Source: Chitinophagaceae bacterium (GTDB lineage Bacteria > Bacteroidota > Bacteroidia > Chitinophagales > Chitinophagaceae). Taken from it: a stretch of DNA of 64,000 nt. Under the pieces are notes generated by a model. That model was not told the DNA's origin. It saw nothing but the letters and a program-made list of their open reading frames with translations, and ran no database searches. Below are positions 54,940-61,072 of the stretch, piece after piece. The stretch is from NCBI GenBank assembly GCA_016719815.1, contig JADJYK010000001.1:434001-498000 (forward strand), written 5' to 3'. Position 1 is the stretch's first letter. Every line of letters starts with the position of its first letter. A program made the translations under genes and the position numbers.

Positions 54940-56359
54940 TTATAATAAAGTTGTGGGACAAACATATTCGGTCAGGTTAAACTTGCCAGATTCTTTGATG
55001 GCTTTAAACCCTGCTTTTACGTCATTCAGATTGCTGTAACCTCTTGCCCTGAGAATCGATACAAATATCATAGAACGATAACCCCCGGCACAGTGTACAT
55101 AATATGTTTTGTTCTTGTCAATTTTAGCCATGCTGTCATTTATGAAATCAAGCGGGGCATTTTCGGCATCAATAATATGTTCGCTTTGGAATTCACTGTT
55201 TTTCCTCACATCCAGGATATTAACTGGTTCTTTGCTCATTTTTTCTGCTAACTCTTCGGGGCTAACAGAAACGATCTGGTCGGCTTCTTTTCCTGCTTCT
55301 TTCCATGCATTAAATCCGCCTTTAAGGAAACCGATTGTGAAATCGTAACCCACACGGGCCAGTCTAGTAATTACCTCTTCCTCCAGTCCTTCTTCAGTTA
55401 CGAGGAGAATCTCCTGTTTTATATCGGGTATTAAGGCCCCAACCCAAGGAGCAAATTGTCCTTTTATACCAATATTGATTGAGTTAGGAATAAATCCCTG
55501 GGCAAAAAATTGTGCATCTCTTGTATCAAGTATAACAGCTCCCGTTTCATTGGCGGCTGCTTCAAATGCATCAGGGCTCAACGCATGTTGTCCTCTTTGC
55601 AGAACTTTGTCAATACTGTCGTATCCCTGTATATTCATCATTACGTTTAATGGAAAGTAGGAGGGTGGTGCAACCAGCCCGGTGGTAACCTCTTTTATAA
55701 ACTCTTCTCTGGTCATGTCTGCACGGAGTGCATAATTTGTTTTTTTCTGATTACCAAGCGTATCTGTTGTTTCCTTGCTCATATTCTTTCCGCAGGCACT
55801 GCCGGCTCCATGCGCAGGATAAACAATAATATCGTCCGACAGGGGCATTATTTTGGTATGAAGCGAATCAAATAAATAGCCAGCCAGCATATCCTGTGTT
55901 AGGTCTGCTTTTACTTTTTGTGCAAGATCGGGCCGGCCAACATCACCAATAAATAAAGTGTCGCCTGAGAACAGGCCAATTTCTTTACCTTTTTCATCTT
56001 TTAAAAGATAGCAGGTACTTTCCATTGTGTGTCCTGGTGTGTGAATTACTTTAATTGTCGCTTTCCCAATTTTAAATTCCTGTCCGTCTTCGGCAACCAG
56101 TGCTTCAAATGCCGGAGACGCATTTGGCCCATAAATAATAGGGGCACCGGTTTTGTGACTTAGATCTATATGACCGCTTACAAAATCTGCATGAAAATGA
56201 GTTTCAAAAACGTATTTGATTTTTACATTGTTACGTTCAGCTTTTTTGAATGTAAGGCAGCACTTCACGCAGCGGATCAATAACAGCTGCTTCTCCATCG
56301 CTTTCGATGTAATAGGCGCCTTGTGCTAAACATCCTGTGTAAATCTGATCTACTTTCAT
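54940..56359 (-). pseudogene. Second persulfide-dioxygenase-rhodanese fusion, frame break near the start
   Basis: Reconstructed to about 473 residues with start ATG at 56359 (MKVDQIYTGCLAQGAYYIES). One extra A in the run near 56253-56258 shifts the frame at YIQKAERNN. The MBL part has ETHFHADFVSGH, HTPGHTMES and SGDTLFIGDVGRPD (iron ligands); the middle rhodanese domain lacks the active Cys (VTEEGLEEEV); the last rhodanese has the active HCAGGYRS. It is a paralogue of the gene at 45112. It heads an operon with the two small rhodaneses. Likely role: removal of persulfide formed by SQR. Confidence 0.9.
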
Positions 56360-56378
56360 TAGTCGCTGTTTGAAGTGG

Positions 56379-56422
56379 CAAAATTCAAGTTAAGTAAAAT
56401 AGTATACAGTGACATCAATCAC
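56379..56422 (-). promoter_or_regulatory. CRP-like operator and -7 element, PDO-rhodanese-rhodanese operon
   Basis: The perfect site (plus strand GTGACATCAATCAC, 56409-56422) is followed on the minus strand by GAATTTTG ending at 56379, exactly 30 nt away. Start codon at 56359. Confidence 0.75.
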
Positions 56423-56435
56423 AGTATTGCAGCAG

Positions 56436-57239
56436 CTATGCTGTAAAGAATAATTCTTTGATAATTATATAAACTCCCATCACAAGTACAAACCATCCAA
56501 AACTTTTCTTTAATGTAACTGGTTTAATTCTTTCGGACAGCTTTCCGCCGATAAAAATACCAGCAACGGCCAGAACTGTGAAAGAGAGAAGCAACTGCCA
56601 GTTGAAAGTAAACTGTTTAAGGCTGAATAGAAATCCAAATAATGAATTGATTGCAATTATCAGCAGTGATGTGCCTACTGCCTTTTTCATATCAAGGCCT
56701 AGAAATATAACTAATGTAGGGATAATCAGGAACCCCCCCCCGGCACCAAGTAACCCGGTTATTACGCCAATAGTCAGCCCGAAAAACATAAGCGGAAATA
56801 TGCGTTCATGTCCTGGACGGGGTAACCGGTCGTTTCTTTCATCTTCTTTGTTTGCAATCATTGAATAGGATGCAAGCAGCATCAATACTGCAAAAACCAC
56901 CATTAGCAGCATACTTTTTGAGACAGAAAAGCTGCCAGATATATTTATTGTATCCGGAATTTCTGGTAATATATAATGCCGGGTTATAAATATTGAGAAT
57001 ACGGAAGGGAATCCGAATTCAGTCACAGCTTTAAAATCAACCAAACTTTTTGAATGGGCCCTCAATCCGCCAACCAGGCTTGTTGTGCCAACAATAAATA
57101 AGGAACTGGTAGTGGCAATAAGTGGTTCTGCATGCATTAAATAGACAAGTACGGGTACTGTAAGTATTGACCCTCCGCTGCCTACAAGGCCCAGGGAAAT
57201 ACCAATAAGAATGGCAGCTATGTAGCCAAAAACTTCCAT
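56436..57239 (-). CDS. TauE/SafE-family sulfite/organosulfonate exporter
   Basis: A 267-residue membrane protein with about eight hydrophobic segments. The two family repeats are visible as GISLGLVGSGGSILTVPVLVYLM and GVITGLLGAGGGFLIIPTLVIFLGLDMKKAVGTSL. A hydrophilic loop (ANKEDERNDRLPRPGHE) lies between them. TauE/SafE proteins export sulfite or sulfoacetate. As persulfide dioxygenases release sulfite, an exporter fits the island. A long G/C run (GGGGGGGGG) is in the frame-intact repeat. Own CRP-like site upstream. Confidence 0.9.
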   Translation of the reverse strand: MEVFGYIAAILIGISLGLVGSGGSILTVPVLVYLMHAEPLIATTSSLFIVGTTSLVGGLRAHSKSLVDFKAVTEFGFPSVFSIFITRHYILPEIPDTINISGSFSVSKSMLLMVVFAVLMLLASYSMIANKEDERNDRLPRPGHERIFPLMFFGLTIGVITGLLGAGGGFLIIPTLVIFLGLDMKKAVGTSLLIIAINSLFGFLFSLKQFTFNWQLLLSFTVLAVAGIFIGGKLSERIKPVTLKKSFGWFVLVMGVYIIIKELFFTA

Positions 57240-57250
57240 GTAAATTTTTA

Positions 57251-57294
57251 CAAGATTAGCGGAAACCTGACTCAGCCTTCGTGACAGTAATCAC
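57251..57294 (-). promoter_or_regulatory. CRP-like operator and -7 element, TauE/SafE gene
   Basis: The perfect site (plus strand GTGACAGTAATCAC, 57281-57294) is followed on the minus strand by TAATCTTG (one mismatch from TAnnTTTG) ending at 57251, exactly 30 nt away. Start codon at 57239. The site lies just after the stop of the Crp/Fnr gene. Confidence 0.75.
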
Positions 57295-57308
57295 AGCTAT
57301 CCTGATGG

Positions 57309-57926
57309 CTAAAAGAGTTCAATCATGTTTCTGTGCAGTTTCAACAGGTTACGTTGTTCCATTTTTTTGAGTAATCGTGAAATTACTTCCCTGGAACTGT
57401 TAAGATCATCTGCAATTTGCTGGTGTGATATTTCCAGCTTCTTTTTCCCCGTTTTTTCCGAATATCGTTTAAGAAAAAATTCTAGCCGCTCATCCATATT
57501 TCTGAAGGCAATATTGTCTACAACGGATAATAATTCATCAAATCTTGCCCTGTATGTTTGAATTACAAATTGATACCATGTTTTATACTGGTTCATCATA
57601 TCATCCATCAAATGCACTGGTATCATCAGCACTTCTGTGTCCTCCTCGGCTACCGCCATTAACTCGCTTGTATGCGATTGAATAGCGCAGATCATTGAAA
57701 CAGCGCATGCCTGACCCGGTTCCAGGTAATAAATTAAAAACTCGCCGCCATCCTGGTTTTCCCGGTAAATTTTTATACGGCCTTCTAAAACCAGAACTGT
57801 AGATTTAATATACTGTCCGGTTCTCATTATTATATCGCCAGCGGCGAAACTCCTTTGTACTGCCTCTTTTTCAATTAATTCAATAAGTGGTGGTTCAAAT
57901 TGCGGGAATATATTTTTCCAGTTCAT
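57309..57926 (-). CDS. Crp/Fnr-family transcription regulator of the sulfur island
   Basis: A 205-residue protein with an N-terminal cyclic-nucleotide-fold sensor domain (residues ~20-110), a long dimerisation helix (~110-135) and a C-terminal helix-turn-helix. The recognition helix SSREVISRLLKKME places Arg179, Glu180 and Arg184 at the positions of CRP Arg180, Glu181 and Arg185, which read GTGA half-sites. No four-Cys Fnr cluster motif is present; the only cysteines are Cys74 and Cys80 (QACAVSMICAI). The CRP cAMP-binding residues are not conserved (the corresponding loop is EPGQACAVS). I infer a thiol-based sulfur sensor that activates the surrounding operons. No CRP-like site was found before its own gene. 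Confidence 0.88.
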   Translation of the reverse strand: MNWKNIFPQFEPPLIELIEKEAVQRSFAAGDIIMRTGQYIKSTVLVLEGRIKIYRENQDGGEFLIYYLEPGQACAVSMICAIQSHTSELMAVAEEDTEVLMIPVHLMDDMMNQYKTWYQFVIQTYRARFDELLSVVDNIAFRNMDERLEFFLKRYSEKTGKKKLEISHQQIADDLNSSREVISRLLKKMEQRNLLKLHRNMIELF

Positions 57927-57979
57927 ATAGTAAAGTTAAGCGTATGTATTATACAAAAAAGAAGAGCGGGTTGTTAATG

Positions 57980-59260
57980 TTATTCGAGAATCTTTTCCAT
58001 TTTTATGCTTCTGCTGCCTTTTACCAGTATATGCGTATCCGAAAAGTGCTTTTTAACAAACCATTCTTTTGCTTCTTCCGAGTTCATTAATGAAATATAC
58101 GGATGTCTGCATTTCAGAAAATCACCGCCTACAAGCACAACAGATTTCCATTTAAATTTATCAATTAGTGAAACAATTGCTTCATGTTCTGACAGACTTT
58201 CTTTGCCCAGCTCAGCCATACCGCCAAGCATGAGCACTTTATTGTCAGCAGACAGCCTGGCAAAATTTTCTATAGCCAGTTTCATGCTGCTCGGGTTTGC
58301 ATTATATGCATCAAGGATAATAGTATTGCTTTCTTTCTTTATTAGCTGCGACCGGCTATTAGAAGGAGTGTAGTTTTCAATGGATACTTTAATTTTTGTA
58401 TCGGGCACATTGAAATATTTGCCAATGGCCACGGCAAGTAAAACGTTTGGCAGATTATAATCGCCAACCAGCTTTGTTTTAATGATTCCGGTTTCGCCTC
58501 CTTTTGTAATATTTACTTCGAGGAATGGTTCACTTTTTATTGTGTACCCTTCTGTTTCGGCATTCCGGCTACCATAAGTTACAATTTTAGGAATGCCCCT
58601 GCTCATTTCCTGCAGATATTCATAATCCCACATTACAAAAGCTGTTCCGTTCGTTTTTCTCAGATAATCATATAATTCTCCCTTACCTTTTCTTACTCCT
58701 TCTTCGCCGCCAAAACCCTCCAGGTGTGCTTTGCCGCAGTTGGTAATTATACCGTGTGTGGGCTGTGCATACTCACAATAACCGGCAATTTCCTTTTGAT
58801 GATTAGCCCCCATTTCTAGTACTGCAACTTCAGCGTCAGGTTTAATTTTCAGGATTGTTAACGGAATACCAATATGATTATTCAGATTTCCTTCAGTAGT
58901 ATAGGTTTTGTAAGATGAACTGAGAACGGTATGCACAAGTTCTTTTGTTGTGGTTTTGCCGTTACTGCCAGTAATTGCTATAAAGGAGATTGAGGTAAAC
59001 TGCTTTCTATGGTGCTTTGCTAATTGCTGCAGAGCAGACAGCACATCATCAACAAGTATTGTTTTGTCTCCCAAAAAAAATTCATTTTCATCGATAACAG
59101 CATAAGCGGCTCCTGCTTCAATTGCCTTGGCGGCAAATGCATTTCCATTGAAAGTTTCACCTTTCAGGGCAAAAAATATGTCCCCTTGCTTTAGTTTTCG
59201 GGTATCGGTCTGAATGGATGGAAATTGCTGATATATTTTATACAGTTGTTCGATTAGCAT
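57980..59260 (-). CDS. murF: UDP-N-acetylmuramoyl-tripeptide-D-alanyl-D-alanine ligase
   Basis: A 426-residue Mur ligase that adds D-Ala-D-Ala to the peptidoglycan precursor. The ATP-binding motif is FIAITGSNGKTTTKEL; the substrate motif YTTEGNLNNHIGIPLTIL and the C-terminal NIVLDAYNANPSSMKLAIENF-like region are present. This is the stand-alone MurF; the MurF half of the fusion at 21665 is a paralogue. It lies directly downstream of gldJ on the same strand. Which of the two copies is the major ligase is unknown. Confidence 0.93.
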   Translation of the reverse strand: MLIEQLYKIYQQFPSIQTDTRKLKQGDIFFALKGETFNGNAFAAKAIEAGAAYAVIDENEFFLGDKTILVDDVLSALQQLAKHHRKQFTSISFIAITGSNGKTTTKELVHTVLSSSYKTYTTEGNLNNHIGIPLTILKIKPDAEVAVLEMGANHQKEIAGYCEYAQPTHGIITNCGKAHLEGFGGEEGVRKGKGELYDYLRKTNGTAFVMWDYEYLQEMSRGIPKIVTYGSRNAETEGYTIKSEPFLEVNITKGGETGIIKTKLVGDYNLPNVLLAVAIGKYFNVPDTKIKVSIENYTPSNSRSQLIKKESNTIILDAYNANPSSMKLAIENFARLSADNKVLMLGGMAELGKESLSEHEAIVSLIDKFKWKSVVLVGGDFLKCRHPYISLMNSEEAKEWFVKKHFSDTHILVKGSRSIKMEKILE

Positions 59261-59302
59261 GCTGCAAAAATAAACGGATTAGTTTCATGAGTTAACGTAA
59301 AT

Positions 59303-59332
59303 AATAAACCCTCCGGGTTTGGAGGGTTTATT
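59303..59332. terminator. Hairpin between gldJ and murF
   Basis: A perfect 12-bp stem (AATAAACCCTCC / GGAGGGTTTATT) with a 6-nt loop sits between the two genes. On the minus strand it follows the gldJ stop and may reduce read-through into murF. Confidence 0.6.
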
Positions 59333-59351
59333 AATCATTAGCTTTTTATTA

Positions 59352-60902
59352 TTATCTTTTTGGTCTTCTTGTTTTAAAGTGCTGTCCTGTTTTGCGGCCG
59401 TTACCTTCAGGGCTTCCCATACGGTTCATAGCACAACGAAAACCGAGAGTACTCAGCGCCTGATCTTCTTCAAGGAAACGGCGTGAGCCAGGAGTTAACC
59501 AATAGGCCCTGTCGTTCCAGCTGCCACCTTTGTATACCTTTGATTTCTCAGGATCCAAAAGAGTGGTTTGCCCGTAACCGTAAGATGATTGAGAAAGTGA
59601 GTCGCCATCTAGGAAATCTATTACATTACCTCTTTGGTAGTTTCTGCGGTTCTTGCTTTCTTCTTCAGTTACATCTGCCATTTTTACACGGCCAGTGCTG
59701 TCCTTTTCATACCGCTGAGAAGGATCCATAGTGGTAGAATCGGCAACATACAATTTTTGATATTTATTTCCACGGAACGGGGCAGGCATATCATCAAAGT
59801 CCAGTGTTGACAGCGGACGATAAGCATCCTCTACCCACTCACTTACGTTACCAGCCATATTATACAATCCAAATCCGTTAGGAAAGAATGATTTTACTTC
59901 CGAGGTGTAGAAGGCACGGTCGTTCAGGCCACCGGCTACACCGGCATTATCGCCAGATCCTCTTTTAAAGTTAGCGAGGAAGGTACCCTGCCAGCTTCCA
60001 TGACGTGTGTCACGAAGCCCGTTTACGTTTTGTGCCCAGGGATACATTTGTTTATTCTGTGCTAATTCTTCACCTCGCTTACCTTCTTTTACTGATGGCC
60101 GGGGGTTTTGGTAAATCAGTCCGTACGCTGCATATTCCCATTCTGCCTCAAATGGCAGACGGTAATCAGGCAGCAATACACCTGATTCCATTGATGCAAC
60201 AGTTTGCTTGGGCTGACCTTTTGGAGTTTTCATTTTGCCGGGAGGTGCAGTGTATAAACCAAGCAGATAAGACTTAGTGGTAAAGTTGTTATCACCTTGT
60301 TGTGCGCCGGGTTTCAGGTTGTTTTTGTTCACATAACCTTTATCCATGAGCAATTTTTCATTTACTCTGTCAGTTCTCCAAAAACAGAAATCTTTTGCCT
60401 GCTGCCAGGTTACGCCTACAACCGGATAATCGTTAAAGCCGGGATGACGGAAATAATATTCTACCATCGGCTCATTATAGCTCAGTTCACTTCTCCAGGA
60501 AAGTGTATCTGGTAATGCTTTTTCCAGAATTTTTGAATTGGCCGGATCTGATGGATCAAAAACTCTTGTCAGCCAATGGAGGTATTCCCTGTAATGCAGG
60601 TTAGACACTTCAGTGCGGTCAATATAAAAAGAGGGAACAGAAACACGGCGGGGAATATTATTCCAGTCGCTCATTACATCTTCCTCTGTCTGTCCCATAG
60701 TAAAGGTGCCCCCCTGAACAAACACCAAACCGGGGCCGAGGCCTTGTTCTTTAGACTTGGCTACCTGGAAACCACCCATGTTTTTATCATTGTAGTTCCA
60801 GCCAGTAGCATCTGATTTGCTGGTTTTTTTCTTAAACAGGCCTCCGTTTTTACAGGACGCCAAAAGCACCAGGCAGGATACCAGGATTGTTAAGTTTCTC
60901 AT
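59352..60902 (-). CDS. gldJ: Gliding-motility lipoprotein GldJ
   Basis: A 516-residue outer-membrane lipoprotein (lipobox LLASC, Cys17) with a sulfatase-modifying-factor/FGE-like domain: FVQGGTFTMGQTEEDV, VPSFYIDRTEVSNLHYREYL, YPVVGVTWQQAKDFCFWR, LYNMAGNVSEWVEDAY and KVYKGGSWNDRAYWLTPGSRRF. A short basic C-terminal tail follows. In Flavobacterium johnsoniae GldJ is needed for gliding and type IX secretion and stabilises GldK/GldL/GldM-type components. Genes next to porU support this identity over GldK. The gene is intact. Confidence 0.9.
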   Translation of the reverse strand: MRNLTILVSCLVLLASCKNGGLFKKKTSKSDATGWNYNDKNMGGFQVAKSKEQGLGPGLVFVQGGTFTMGQTEEDVMSDWNNIPRRVSVPSFYIDRTEVSNLHYREYLHWLTRVFDPSDPANSKILEKALPDTLSWRSELSYNEPMVEYYFRHPGFNDYPVVGVTWQQAKDFCFWRTDRVNEKLLMDKGYVNKNNLKPGAQQGDNNFTTKSYLLGLYTAPPGKMKTPKGQPKQTVASMESGVLLPDYRLPFEAEWEYAAYGLIYQNPRPSVKEGKRGEELAQNKQMYPWAQNVNGLRDTRHGSWQGTFLANFKRGSGDNAGVAGGLNDRAFYTSEVKSFFPNGFGLYNMAGNVSEWVEDAYRPLSTLDFDDMPAPFRGNKYQKLYVADSTTMDPSQRYEKDSTGRVKMADVTEEESKNRRNYQRGNVIDFLDGDSLSQSSYGYGQTTLLDPEKSKVYKGGSWNDRAYWLTPGSRRFLEEDQALSTLGFRCAMNRMGSPEGNGRKTGQHFKTRRPKR

Positions 60903-61072
60903 TGTTTTTGCATAAACCTATGAATTGGAATATTTTTAACGCCGGCGGAGCTAAAATATTGCATTGAAAATATCAATTTCCGCCAGAATTGCGAATATAT
61001 GTACTTTAGAAAGAAAGGGTAACGCAGTTTTACTTTTTTTTGAGGGTATTTTCCCAAAAGGTTTTGTTTGAA

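Noticed and set aside
56735..56750. Run of nine C within the TauE/SafE gene as a phase-variation site
   Set aside because: The run encodes the conserved GAGGGF motif in the correct frame, and homopolymer lengths are unreliable in this sequence.
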